Shown here in pieces: positions 26,321-34,118 of a stretch of 39,385 bases of DNA. The notes below the pieces were generated by a model that saw only the letters and a program-made list of their open reading frames with translations, did no database searches and was not told the origin of the DNA. Position 1 is the stretch's first letter. Every line of letters starts with the position of its first letter. Origin of the DNA: Pseudomonas sp. REP124 (GTDB lineage: Bacteria; Pseudomonadota; Gammaproteobacteria; Pseudomonadales; Pseudomonadaceae); NCBI RefSeq assembly GCF_020164475.1, contig NZ_JAIQWX010000050.1:1-39385 (forward strand), read 5' to 3'. The position numbers and the translations under genes are program-made.

Positions 26321-27504
26321 GTCGATTCAATCTGGCAATCATTGGTGGCGGTCTGGTAGGCGCGAGCCTGGCGATGGCGTTGCAGGCCGGCGCCAAGGCC
26401 CGGGGCTGGAAGATCGTGCTGATCGAGCCCTTCGCTCCCGGCGAGAGCTATCAGCCCAGTTACGACGCGCGCTCCACGGCCCTGTCGTTTGGCTCCCGGC
26501 AAATCTATCAGCGGTTGGGCATCTGGCAGGAAGTCTCCCGCCGCGCCGAACCGATCAAGCAGATTCATGTCTCCGACCGCGGGCGTTTTTCCACAGCGCG
26601 GTTGTCGGCGATGGAAGAAGGCGTCCCGGCGCTGGGCTATGTGGCGGAAAACGCCTGGCTCGGCCAATGCTTGTGGCAAGCCCTGGACAAGGACGTGATC
26701 CACTGGCATTGCCCGGCGGAAGTCACGCGCATGGAGCCGCTCACCGATGGTTATCGGCTGACGCTCAATGACGAAACCTGCGTCGATTGCGATCTTGCGG
26801 TGCTCGCCGATGGCGGCCGTTCCGGTCTGCGCGAACAACTGGGTATTGGCATCAAGAAACGCTCGTACAACCAGAGCGCGCTGATCGCCAACATCACCCC
26901 GAGCGAAGCCCACAACGGCATGGCGTTCGAGCGTTTCACCGACGACGGCCCGATGGCGCTACTGCCCTTGCCGGACAACCGCTGCGCCCTGGTCTGGACT
27001 CGTCTGGGCATGGACGCGCAACGTCTGGCGGCCCTCGATGAGCGCAGTTTTCTCAGCGAGCTGCAGGGCGTGTTCGGCTATCGACTGGGCACCTTGAAGC
27101 AGGTCGGCGCTCGCCACCTGTACCCGCTATCGCTGGTAGAAGCCGAAGAGCAGGTGCGTCCGCATCTGGCGATCCTCGGCAACGCCGCCCACAGCCTGCA
27201 CCCGATTGCCGGTCAGGGTTTCAACCTGTCCCTGCGCGATGCCCAGGCCCTGGCCGATGCGTTGCTCGCCAGCGACAAGCCACTGGGGGATTTTGCGACC
27301 TTGCAGGCCTATCGCGAGCATCAGCGTCTGGACCAGAACCTGACCGTCGGCTTCTCCGATCAGGTCACGCGCCTGTTCGGCAGCACTCAGCCACTGGTTT
27401 CCCTGGGGCGCAATCTCGGCTTGCTGGGTCTTGATCTGTTGCCGCCGGCCAAGCGCTGGTTCGCCCGACAGGCGATGGGGCTGGGTACTCGTCCCAATGT
27501 TTAA
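26317..27504 (+). CDS. ubiH: 2-octaprenyl-6-methoxyphenol hydroxylase
   Basis: UbiH is a flavin monooxygenase that hydroxylates the benzene ring of ubiquinone intermediates. The 395-residue product has the FAD-binding dinucleotide loop NLAIIGGGLVGASLAMALQA at the N-terminus. The conserved middle DG motif CDLAVLADGGRSGLREQLG is present, as is the late UbiH/COQ6 signature GNAAHSLHPIAGQGFNLSLR. It overlaps pepP by 4 bp (ATGA), and its stop lies inside the start of the DUF4442 gene, so the three are coupled. Assignment to UbiH rather than UbiF rests on position after pepP. Confidence 0.93.
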   Translation: MSRFNLAIIGGGLVGASLAMALQAGAKARGWKIVLIEPFAPGESYQPSYDARSTALSFGSRQIYQRLGIWQEVSRRAEPIKQIHVSDRGRFSTARLSAMEEGVPALGYVAENAWLGQCLWQALDKDVIHWHCPAEVTRMEPLTDGYRLTLNDETCVDCDLAVLADGGRSGLREQLGIGIKKRSYNQSALIANITPSEAHNGMAFERFTDDGPMALLPLPDNRCALVWTRLGMDAQRLAALDERSFLSELQGVFGYRLGTLKQVGARHLYPLSLVEAEEQVRPHLAILGNAAHSLHPIAGQGFNLSLRDAQALADALLASDKPLGDFATLQAYREHQRLDQNLTVGFSDQVTRLFGSTQPLVSLGRNLGLLGLDLLPPAKRWFARQAMGLGTRPNV

Positions 27505-27982
27505 GTGGCTGACTGCAACGTTCGGCAAAGCGCGATTGATGCGCTGGTTCATGTGCTTCTATCCGCCGTACCTTGGCGCCGGGGTTCGGGTGCGGCACAT
27601 CAGCGATGACTTTCGCGACATCCAGGTTTCCATGGGGTTGAGCTGGTACAACCGCAATTACGTCGGAACGCAATTCGGTGGCAGCCTGTATTCGATGGTC
27701 GATCCGTTTTTCATGCTGATGCTGATGGAAAACCTCGGACGCAACTACATCGTCTGGGACAAGGCCGCCGACATCGATTTCATTGCGCCGGGCAAAGGCC
27801 CGGTGCACGCCCGCTTCAGCATCGATGACACCCTGCTCGACGAGATCCGTCGGCAGACGGCGGGGGGCGAAAAATACCTGCCGCAATTGCAGGTCGATAT
27901 TCATGACGGCGCCGGCCAGCTGGTGGCGCGTGTCGGAAAAACCCTTTACGTGCGGCTCAAGCCGCAAGCGAGACAGGCTTAA
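27497..27982 (+). CDS. DUF4442 domain protein (hot-dog thioesterase-like)
   Basis: This 161-residue protein starts MFKWLTATFGKARLMRWFMC and contains a DUF4442 hot-dog-like fold: YPPYLGAGVRVRHISDDFRD, WYNRNYVGTQFGGSLYSMVD and FMLMLMENLGRNYIVWDKAA. The N-terminus is mildly hydrophobic. Its ATG overlaps the ubiH stop by 8 bp, and ubiI starts 3 bp after its stop, so it is embedded in the ubiquinone operon. E. coli lacks a gene at this position. The family is thioesterase-related, but no substrate is known; a link to lipid or quinone metabolism is only contextual. I choose the ATG at 27497; the longer frame lacks domain support. Confidence 0.87.
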   Translation: MFKWLTATFGKARLMRWFMCFYPPYLGAGVRVRHISDDFRDIQVSMGLSWYNRNYVGTQFGGSLYSMVDPFFMLMLMENLGRNYIVWDKAADIDFIAPGKGPVHARFSIDDTLLDEIRRQTAGGEKYLPQLQVDIHDGAGQLVARVGKTLYVRLKPQARQA

Positions 27983-27985
27983 AGC

Positions 27986-29209
27986 ATGGAAATGCGCGCA
28001 GATCTGCTGATTGTCGGAGCCGGAATGGTCGGCAGCGCCCTGGCGTTGGCGTTGCAGGACAGCGGGCTGGAAGTCCTGTTGCTGGACGGCAGCCCCCTGA
28101 GCGTCAAACCCTTCGATGCCCAGGCCGCGTTCGAGCCGCGGGTGAGCGCGTTGTCCATCGCCAGCCAGCGCATTCTCGAGCGCCTCGGTGTTTGGGAAGG
28201 CATCGCCGGTCGACGCAGCAGCCCGTACAGCGACATGCAGGTGTGGGACGGCAGCGGCACCGGGCAGATCCACTTTTCGGCGGCCAGCGTGCATGCCGAT
28301 GTGTTGGGGCATATCGTCGAGAACCGCGTGGTTCAGGACGCCTTGCTCGATCGCTTGCACGACTGCGATCTGGGTTTGCTGGCCAACGCACGTCTCGAAC
28401 AGATGCGCCGCTCCGGCGACGACTGGCTGCTGACCCTGGCCGATGGCCGCACTCTGCGCGCACCGCTGGTGATCGCGGCGGACGGCGCTAATTCGGCGGT
28501 CCGCCGCCTCACCGGCATGGCGACGCGGGAGTGGGACTATATGCACCACGCCATCGTCACCAGCGTGCGCTGCTCCAAACCTCATCAAATGACCGCCTGG
28601 CAACGCTTTACCGATAACGGCCCGCTGGCCTTCCTGCCGCTGGAGCGCGACGGTCAGCATGACTGGTGCTCGATTGTCTGGTCGACCACTCCGACTGAAG
28701 CCGAACAACTGATGGCGCTGGGTGACGAGGAGTTCTGCCAGGCGCTGGAACGGGCTTTCGAAGGGCAGTTGGGCGACGTGCTCAATGCCGACCCGCGTGT
28801 TTGCGTACCGCTGCGCCAGCGACATGCCAAGCGCTATGTCGCCGAAGGTCTGGCGTTGATCGGCGACGCCGCTCACACCATTCACCCGCTGGCCGGGCAG
28901 GGCGTGAACCTGGGTTTCCTCGATGCCGCCGTACTGGCCGAAGTGCTGTTGCAGGCGAGCAGCCGCGGCGAGCGGCTGGCGGATGTGAAGGTGCTCAGCC
29001 GTTACGAGCGTCGCCGCATGCCGCATAACCTGGCGTTGATGGCGGCGATGGAAGGTTTCGAACGGTTGTTCCAGGCTGATCCGCTGGCGGTGCGCTGGCT
29101 GCGCAATACCGGGTTGAAGCTGGTCGACCGGTTGCCCGAGGCCAAGGCACTGTTCGTGCGCGAGGCGCTGGGGTTGACCGGGGAGTTGCCGGCGTTGGCC
29201 AAGGCCTAA
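27986..29209 (+). CDS. ubiI: UbiI/VisC-type FAD-dependent hydroxylase
   Basis: The 407-residue flavin monooxygenase is paralogous to UbiH. It has the FAD loop LIVGAGMVGSALALAL (residues about 7-22), the DG motif PLVIAADGANSAVRRL and the quinone-hydroxylase signature GDAAHTIHPLAGQGVNLGFL. Its place after ubiH, as visC/ubiI in E. coli, suggests ring C5 hydroxylation, but some Pseudomonas annotations name it as the UbiF-type 2-octaprenyl-3-methyl-6-methoxy hydroxylase. It begins only 3 bp after the DUF4442 gene, and a second ATG (27992) is possible. The specific ring position cannot be decided from sequence. Confidence 0.9.
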   Translation: MEMRADLLIVGAGMVGSALALALQDSGLEVLLLDGSPLSVKPFDAQAAFEPRVSALSIASQRILERLGVWEGIAGRRSSPYSDMQVWDGSGTGQIHFSAASVHADVLGHIVENRVVQDALLDRLHDCDLGLLANARLEQMRRSGDDWLLTLADGRTLRAPLVIAADGANSAVRRLTGMATREWDYMHHAIVTSVRCSKPHQMTAWQRFTDNGPLAFLPLERDGQHDWCSIVWSTTPTEAEQLMALGDEEFCQALERAFEGQLGDVLNADPRVCVPLRQRHAKRYVAEGLALIGDAAHTIHPLAGQGVNLGFLDAAVLAEVLLQASSRGERLADVKVLSRYERRRMPHNLALMAAMEGFERLFQADPLAVRWLRNTGLKLVDRLPEAKALFVREALGLTGELPALAKA

Positions 29210-29229
29210 GAGCTGGGTTGGAGCTGATG

Positions 29230-29312
29230 GCCTCTTCGCGGGCAAGCCTCGCTCCTACAGGTTACGAACCCAATACAAATCCCTGTAGGAGCGTGGCTTG
29301 CCCGCGAAGGCG
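29230..29312. repeat. REP pair in reverse arrangement
   Basis: Two REP units face with their tails outward: cttcgcgggcaagcctcgct (left) and gcgtggcttgcccgcgaagg (right), joined by cctacaggttacgaacc ... ccctgtagga. The order is opposite to the other pairs in the window, where the gtgggagc or gtaggagc ends are outside. It lies between ubiI and the iron-binding gene. Confidence 0.85.
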
Positions 29313-29389
29313 TCAGAACATCCACCACACAGCTCACCTGTGCAACATCTGGTAACTCCTCCGCCAACTGTTCGATTGAGAAGCTAAAT

Positions 29390-29408
29390 GTGAGTCCTTA
29401 TCATTTGC
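29390..29408. promoter_or_regulatory. Possible Fur box upstream of the iron-binding protein gene
   Basis: The sequence gtgagtccttatcatttgc matches 12 of 19 positions of the Fur consensus GATAATGATAATCATTATC. The strongest part is the half TATCATT. It lies 31 bp before the ATG of a predicted iron(III)-binding protein. The match is moderate, so this rests partly on context. Confidence 0.4.
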
Positions 29409-29438
29409 CCACATTTTTTCAATCGAGAGACCGCTCCC

Positions 29439-30443
29439 ATGTTGGCACCGAAGCGTCTTCTGACCGCACTGGCTCTGACCCTGATCGGCAGTACCGCCGC
29501 CCAGGCCGCCGATGAAGTAGTGGTTTACTCCTCGCGTATCGACGAGCTGATCAAGCCGGTCTTCGATGCCTACACCGCCAAGACCGGCGTGAAGGTGAAG
29601 TTCATCACCGACAAGGAAGCGCCGCTGATGCAGCGGATCAAGGCCGAGGGCGAGAATGGCGTTGCCGACCTGCTGCTCACCGTCGACGCCGGTAACCTCT
29701 GGCAAGCCGAGCAGATGGGCATTCTCCAGCCGTTTACCTCGAAAACCATCGACACCAACATTCCCCTGCAATACCGCGCCGCGTCCCACGCCTGGACCGG
29801 CCTGAGCCTGCGGGCGCGGACCATCGCCTATTCCACCGACCGGGTGAAACCGGGCGAGCTGACCACCTACGAAGCGCTGGCCGACAAGGAATGGGAAGGC
29901 CGCCTGTGCCTGCGCACGGCGAAGAAGGTCTACAACCAGTCGCTGACCGCCACCATGATCGAAGTCCATGGCGCCGAGAAAACCGAGAAGATCCTCAAGG
30001 GCTGGGTCAACAACCTGTCCACCGACGTGTTCTCCGACGACGTGGCGGTGCTGGAAGCGATCAATGCCGGCCAATGCGATGTCGGCATCGTCAACACCTA
30101 CTACTACGGTCGCCTGCACGCTCAGAAGCCGGACCTGCCGGTGAAGCTGTTCTGGCCGAACCAGGCAGACCGTGGCGTGCACGTGAACCTGTCGGGCATC
30201 GGTCTGACCAAACACGCGCCGCACCCCGAGGCAGCCAAGGCCCTGGTGGAGTGGATGACCACGGCTGAAGCGCAAAAGATCTTCGCTGACGTCAACCAGG
30301 AATTCCCGGCCAATCCGACGGTGAAACCTTCCGCGGAAGTGGCTGCCTGGGGTGAGTTCATCGCCGATACCTTGCCGGTTGAAGTGGCGGGCAAGCGTCA
30401 GGCCGAGGCGATTCGCATGATGGATCGCGCCGGCTGGAACTGA
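29439..30443 (+). CDS. Iron(III) ABC transporter, periplasmic binding protein (FbpA/FutA family)
   Basis: The 334-residue periplasmic protein has a signal peptide ([20 protein letters not shown], cleavage after AQA at residue 23) and a mature part beginning [20 protein letters not shown]. Residues 221-223 are three tyrosines ([16 protein letters not shown]), the iron-coordinating pair motif of FbpA-like proteins. [20 protein letters not shown] is also typical. GAGAG lies before the ATG. A Fur-like site is upstream. The permease gene follows after a hairpin of 63 bp. No ATPase gene is in the window, so the ATPase must be encoded elsewhere. Confidence 0.94.
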   Translation: MLAPKRLLTALALTLIGSTAAQAADEVVVYSSRIDELIKPVFDAYTAKTGVKVKFITDKEAPLMQRIKAEGENGVADLLLTVDAGNLWQAEQMGILQPFTSKTIDTNIPLQYRAASHAWTGLSLRARTIAYSTDRVKPGELTTYEALADKEWEGRLCLRTAKKVYNQSLTATMIEVHGAEKTEKILKGWVNNLSTDVFSDDVAVLEAINAGQCDVGIVNTYYYGRLHAQKPDLPVKLFWPNQADRGVHVNLSGIGLTKHAPHPEAAKALVEWMTTAEAQKIFADVNQEFPANPTVKPSAEVAAWGEFIADTLPVEVAGKRQAEAIRMMDRAGWN

Positions 30444-30459
30444 GTCCGCGTTAAAGCGT

Positions 30460-30522
30460 AAAAGATCGCAGCCTTCGCCAGCACCTACCCCTTGTAGGCG
30501 CTGCCGAAGGCTGCGATCTTTT
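30460..30522. repeat. Inverted repeat of a second family between binding protein and permease
   Basis: Arms aaaagatcgcagccttcg and cgaaggctgcgatctttt are perfectly complementary over 18 bp around ccagcacctacccc ... gcgctgc. It is not a member of the gtgggagc/gtaggagc REP classes but is a recurrent element (agatcgcagccttcg) in Pseudomonas genomes, as I recall. Within a transcript it would form a strong hairpin after the binding protein gene, which could stabilise that part of the mRNA or reduce read-through into the permease. Confidence 0.85.
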
Positions 30523-30562
30523 CGCGTTTTCCCAAACCCCGAATTTTCACGAGCGCTTCCCC

Positions 30563-32179
30563 TTGGCCCACCCCGCCCAACGCCGCTGGTATCCCCTGGT
30601 CTTCGCCATTGCTGCGCTGGTCTTGTTGCCCCTGAGTGTCCTGTTGCTGTCCTGGCAGTCGATCGATCAGCAGATCTGGTCGCACCTGTGGGAAACGCAG
30701 ATGCCGCGTCTGTTGGGCAACACCCTGACCCTGGTGCTCGGCGTCGGTGTCGGTGTAACCGTCCTCGGTGTGAGTCTGGCCTGGCTCACCAGCCTCTGCG
30801 AATTCCCCGGCCGACGCTGGCTGGACTGGGCGTTGATGTTGCCGTTCGCGATTCCCGCTTATGTGCTGGCCTTCGTTTTCGTCGGCCTGCTGGATTTCGC
30901 CGGCCCCGTGCAAACCTTGCTGCGCGAATGGTTCGGCACCGGACTGCGCCTGCCCCGGGTTCGCTCCACCGGAGGGGTGATTCTGGTGCTGGTGCTGGTG
31001 TTTTATCCCTACGTCTACCTGCTGGCGCGCACCGCGTTCCTGGCCCAGGGCAAGGGCCTGATGGAAGCGGCGCGAGTGCTGGGGCAGACGCCATGGCAAG
31101 CGTTCTGGCGGGTGGCGATGCCCATGGCGCGGCCCGCCATCGGCGCCGGTGTGGCCTTGGCGCTGATGGAAACTTTGGCGGATTTCGGCGCAGTTTCGGT
31201 ATTCAACTTCGACACCTTCACCACGGCTATCTACAAGACCTGGTACGGATTTTTCAGCCTGTCCACCGCCGCGCAACTGGCCAGCCTGCTGTTGTTGGTG
31301 GTGATGGTGGTGCTGTACGGCGAGCGTCGCGCCCGGGGTGCCAACCGAGCGAGCAACGAGCGGCCTCGGGTCAAGGCGCTGTATCACCTGCGGGGCATCA
31401 AGGCGCTGTTGGCCACCAGTTGGTGCGGTCTGGTGTTCGCCTGTGCGTTCGTCATTCCGATGCTGCAATTGCTGGCCTGGTTCTGGCAGCGCGGGCGCTT
31501 CGATCTGGATGAGCGTTACACCGGCCTGATCGTCCACACCCTGTATCTGGGGGCGATGGCTGCGCTGATCACCGTCAGTGTCGCGCTGGTCCTGGCGTTC
31601 GCCCGGCGGCTGGCGCCGACACCGGGCATTCACGCCGGGGTCGGTCTGGCCAATCTCGGTTATGCCTTGCCCGGTTCAGTGCTGGCGGTGTCGATCATGC
31701 TGGCGTTCAGTTATCTGGATCGCGAATTGGTGATCCCGCTGTCCGGCTGGCTCGGTGGCGCCGGCAAACCCTTGCTGTTGGGCAGCCTGTCGGCGTTGCT
31801 GCTGGCCTATCTGGTGCGCTTCATCGCCGTGGCGTACGGGCCTCTGGAAAGCAGTCTGGCGCGTATACGGCCATCTTTGCCCGAAGCGGCACGAAGCCTG
31901 GGCGTCGGCGGGCCGCGACTGTTTTTCAAAGTGTATCTACCGTTGTTGCTGCCCGGTTCGTTGAGCGCCGCGTTGCTGGTGTTCGTCGACGTGCTCAAGG
32001 AAATGCCCGCGACCCTTCTGATGCGCCCGTTTGGCTGGGATACGCTGGCGGTGCGGATCTTCGAAATGACCAGCGAAGGGGAGTGGGCAAGGGCCTCTTT
32101 ACCGGCGCTGACCCTGGTCCTGGTCGGGCTGTTGCCGGTCATCGGATTGATCCGGCGTTCAGCGCACCAAAACAGCTAG
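30563..32179 (+). CDS. Iron(III) ABC transporter permease (fused two-domain type)
   Basis: This 538-residue inner-membrane protein fuses two permease halves of about six helices each, as in FbpB/SfuB. Each half has its coupling EAA loop: EAARVLGQTPWQAFWRVAMP (first half) and EAARSLGVGGPRLFFKVYLP (second). The start is a TTG at 30563 (read as Met, then AHPAQRRWYPLV). No good Shine-Dalgarno is seen, and no ATG/GTG start fits before the first helix, so the start is uncertain. The partner ATPase is missing locally. The stop is 156 bp upstream of the gcvT start. Confidence 0.92.
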   Translation: MAHPAQRRWYPLVFAIAALVLLPLSVLLLSWQSIDQQIWSHLWETQMPRLLGNTLTLVLGVGVGVTVLGVSLAWLTSLCEFPGRRWLDWALMLPFAIPAYVLAFVFVGLLDFAGPVQTLLREWFGTGLRLPRVRSTGGVILVLVLVFYPYVYLLARTAFLAQGKGLMEAARVLGQTPWQAFWRVAMPMARPAIGAGVALALMETLADFGAVSVFNFDTFTTAIYKTWYGFFSLSTAAQLASLLLLVVMVVLYGERRARGANRASNERPRVKALYHLRGIKALLATSWCGLVFACAFVIPMLQLLAWFWQRGRFDLDERYTGLIVHTLYLGAMAALITVSVALVLAFARRLAPTPGIHAGVGLANLGYALPGSVLAVSIMLAFSYLDRELVIPLSGWLGGAGKPLLLGSLSALLLAYLVRFIAVAYGPLESSLARIRPSLPEAARSLGVGGPRLFFKVYLPLLLPGSLSAALLVFVDVLKEMPATLLMRPFGWDTLAVRIFEMTSEGEWARASLPALTLVLVGLLPVIGLIRRSAHQNS

Positions 32180-32202
32180 GTGCCAGTCCTACACCTTGCG
32201 GC

Positions 32203-32291
32203 TACAATGCGCGGCATTCGGTGCGGTCCGTCTGACAGAAGAAGTAGTAGTAATCGGCTGAAAGCCCTTTGTTTCAAGGCTTTGGCCCGAT
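32203..32291 (+). promoter_or_regulatory. Possible promoter and structured leader of gcvT
   Basis: A TACAAT -10-like hexamer lies at 32203-32208. The leader then holds a hairpin with inner arms aaagcc / ggcttt and outer arms atcgg / ccgat (about 32253-32291). No glycine-riboswitch core is evident. The hairpin may be only incidental. Confidence 0.3.
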
Positions 32292-32335
32292 TGAGCTCTC
32301 GCCCGCACCCTCGCCACGCCCGGAAGGAGAAACCC

Positions 32336-33418
32336 ATGGGACAGCGTACGCCTCTGTATGACCTTCATCTCGCTCTCGGCGCGAAGATGGTCGATTTTGG
32401 CGGTTGGGATATGCCCCTGCATTATGGATCGCAGGTCGAGGAACACCATGCAGTGCGTCGCGACTGCGGTGTTTTCGATGTATCCCACATGACCGTTATC
32501 GACGTCGATGGCCCCCAGGCCAAAGTCTGGCTGCAGCATCTGCTGGCCAATGACGTCGAGCGCCTGCACAACCCGGGCCGCGCCTTGTACAGCACCATGC
32601 TCAACGAGCGCGGCGGCATCGTCGACGACATGATCGTCTACCGCCTGGACGAGGGTTATCGTCTGGTGGTCAATGCCTCAACCCGCGATCAGGACCTGGC
32701 GTGGATGCAGGCTCATCTCGCCGGTTTCGATGTGAACCTCAAAGAACGCTCCGAGCTGGCGATGCTGGCCATTCAAGGCCCACACGCCCGGCACAAGGTG
32801 GCCGAACTGGTGAACCAGTGCCGGGGCAATCTGATCCAGCTGCTCAAGCCCTTCGAAGGCCTGCCTGATGGCGACTGGTTCTTCGCGCGCACCGGTTATA
32901 CCGGCGAAGACGGCCTGGAAATCATTCTGCCGGCCGATCAGGCGCCGGGATTCTTCAACGATCTGGTGGGGGCGGGCATTTCCCCGATCGGTCTCGGCGC
33001 GCGGGATACCCTGCGGGTCGAGGCCGGCATGAACCTGTATGGCCAGGACATCGATCAACAGGTGTCGCCGCTGGTTTCCAACATGGCCTGGAGCATCGCC
33101 TGGGAGCCGGCCAGCCGCCAGTTCATCGGGCGCAGCGCGCTCGAAGCCGAACAGAGCGGCGGCGTACAGCACAAATTGGTCGGTCTGGTGCTTGAGGAAC
33201 GCGGGGTTTTGCGCGCTCATCAAGTGGTCCGTATCGCCGATGTTGGCGAAGGGGAGATCACCAGTGGTAGTTTCTCTCCTACGCTTAGCAAGTCGATTGC
33301 ACTGGCGCGCGTGCCGATGGCGACAGCCGACCGCGCGGAAGTGGAAATCCGTGGCAAGTGGTACCCGGTCCGAGTGGTCAAACCGACCTTCGTCCGCCAT
33401 GGCAAAACCTTGATCTAA
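32336..33418 (+). CDS. gcvT: Glycine cleavage system T protein (aminomethyltransferase)
   Basis: GcvT moves the methylene group from the aminomethyl-lipoyl H protein to tetrahydrofolate, releasing ammonia. The 360-residue product opens [20 protein letters not shown] and has [33 protein letters not shown] and the folate-site segment beginning [17 protein letters not shown] choose the ATG at 32336 because AAGGAGA lies upstream; the long frame to 32180 has no family match. gcvH follows after 49 bp. The L protein (lipoamide dehydrogenase) is not in this window. Confidence 0.97.
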   Translation: MGQRTPLYDLHLALGAKMVDFGGWDMPLHYGSQVEEHHAVRRDCGVFDVSHMTVIDVDGPQAKVWLQHLLANDVERLHNPGRALYSTMLNERGGIVDDMIVYRLDEGYRLVVNASTRDQDLAWMQAHLAGFDVNLKERSELAMLAIQGPHARHKVAELVNQCRGNLIQLLKPFEGLPDGDWFFARTGYTGEDGLEIILPADQAPGFFNDLVGAGISPIGLGARDTLRVEAGMNLYGQDIDQQVSPLVSNMAWSIAWEPASRQFIGRSALEAEQSGGVQHKLVGLVLEERGVLRAHQVVRIADVGEGEITSGSFSPTLSKSIALARVPMATADRAEVEIRGKWYPVRVVKPTFVRHGKTLI

Positions 33419-33467
33419 TCTCTTTGGCGGGCCTTGTCCGCCGACCATTTTCCTGAGGACACAGAAC

Positions 33468-33851
33468 ATGAGCGATATCCCTGCCGACCTGCGTTTTGCC
33501 GAAAGCCACGAATGGGCGCGCCTGGAAGCCGACGGCACCGTTACCGTGGGCATCAGCGACCACGCACAGGAAGCGCTGGGCGATGTGGTGTTCGTCGAAT
33601 TGACCGAAGTGGGCAAGACCTTCGCGGCCGGTGATCAATCGGGCGTGGTGGAATCGGTTAAAGCGGCTTCCGACATCTATTCCCCGGTTTCCGGCGAAGT
33701 GATCGCGATCAACGAAGAGTTGAGCGCATCGCCTGAGCTGCTGAACTCCGAGCCTTACGGCGCCTGGATCTTCAAGCTCAAGCCAAGCAACACCGCCGAG
33801 CTGGACAAGCTGCTGGATGCGGCTGGCTACAAGGCTGCCATCGGCGAATAA
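33468..33851 (+). CDS. gcvH: Glycine cleavage system H protein
   Basis: GcvH is the lipoyl carrier shuttling the aminomethyl group between P and T proteins. The 127-residue product has its lipoylation site at K65 in [20 protein letters not shown]. The N-terminus [20 protein letters not shown] is typical, and the length equals that of known H proteins. GAGGA precedes the ATG. It is followed at once by a rho-independent terminator and then a REPIN, so gcvP downstream may depend on read-through or on its own promoter. Confidence 0.97.
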   Translation: MSDIPADLRFAESHEWARLEADGTVTVGISDHAQEALGDVVFVELTEVGKTFAAGDQSGVVESVKAASDIYSPVSGEVIAINEELSASPELLNSEPYGAWIFKLKPSNTAELDKLLDAAGYKAAIGE

Positions 33852-33869
33852 GCCTTTCGGCGACACCCC

Positions 33870-33895
33870 AAAGCCCCGACCTGTCGGGGCTTTTT
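33870..33895 (+). terminator. Rho-independent terminator after gcvH
   Basis: A 10-bp stem aagccccgac / gtcggggctt with a 2-base loop and a T run (ttttt) lies 19 bp after the gcvH stop. It could separate gcvTH from gcvP or act as a partial terminator. Confidence 0.85.
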
Positions 33896-33929
33896 CATGC
33901 CTGCGATTTTGAATGCACTGAAAATCAAA

Positions 33930-34018
33930 TGTGGGAGCGGGCTTGCTCGCGAATGCGGTGTGTCAGTCAACATCAGTGTTACTGATACACCGCATTCGCG
34001 AGCAAGCCCGCTCCCACA
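33930..34018. repeat. REPIN, class C, near-perfect palindrome
   Basis: Arms run tgtgggagcgggcttgctcg then cgaatgcggtgtgtcagt, and in inverse actgatacaccgcattcg then cgagcaagcccgctccca. The pairing extends through the inner part, broken only near the centre, so the whole 89 bp could fold as one long hairpin. It lies between gcvH and gcvP. Confidence 0.93.
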
Positions 34019-34118
34019 GGGGATCAATTGTGCCAAGGGATTTGCATCCGACATCGGCTGCTATGCTGGATTGACCGTGTTCCATCGACGCCGAGCGCCA
34101 GTCAAGAGAGAGCCCGTC

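Noticed and set aside
27365..29245. A 626-codon open frame on the minus strand over the ubiH/DUF4442/ubiI genes
   Set aside because: It spans three coupled real genes antisense and has no domain-like sequence.
32209..32335. Glycine riboswitch upstream of gcvT
   Set aside because: The leader has a hairpin but no recognisable tandem aptamer core, and it is short for a riboswitch.
33897..34118. N-terminal extension of GcvP
   Set aside because: The extra 74 codons run through the REPIN; the proper start with AGAGAG upstream is at 34119.
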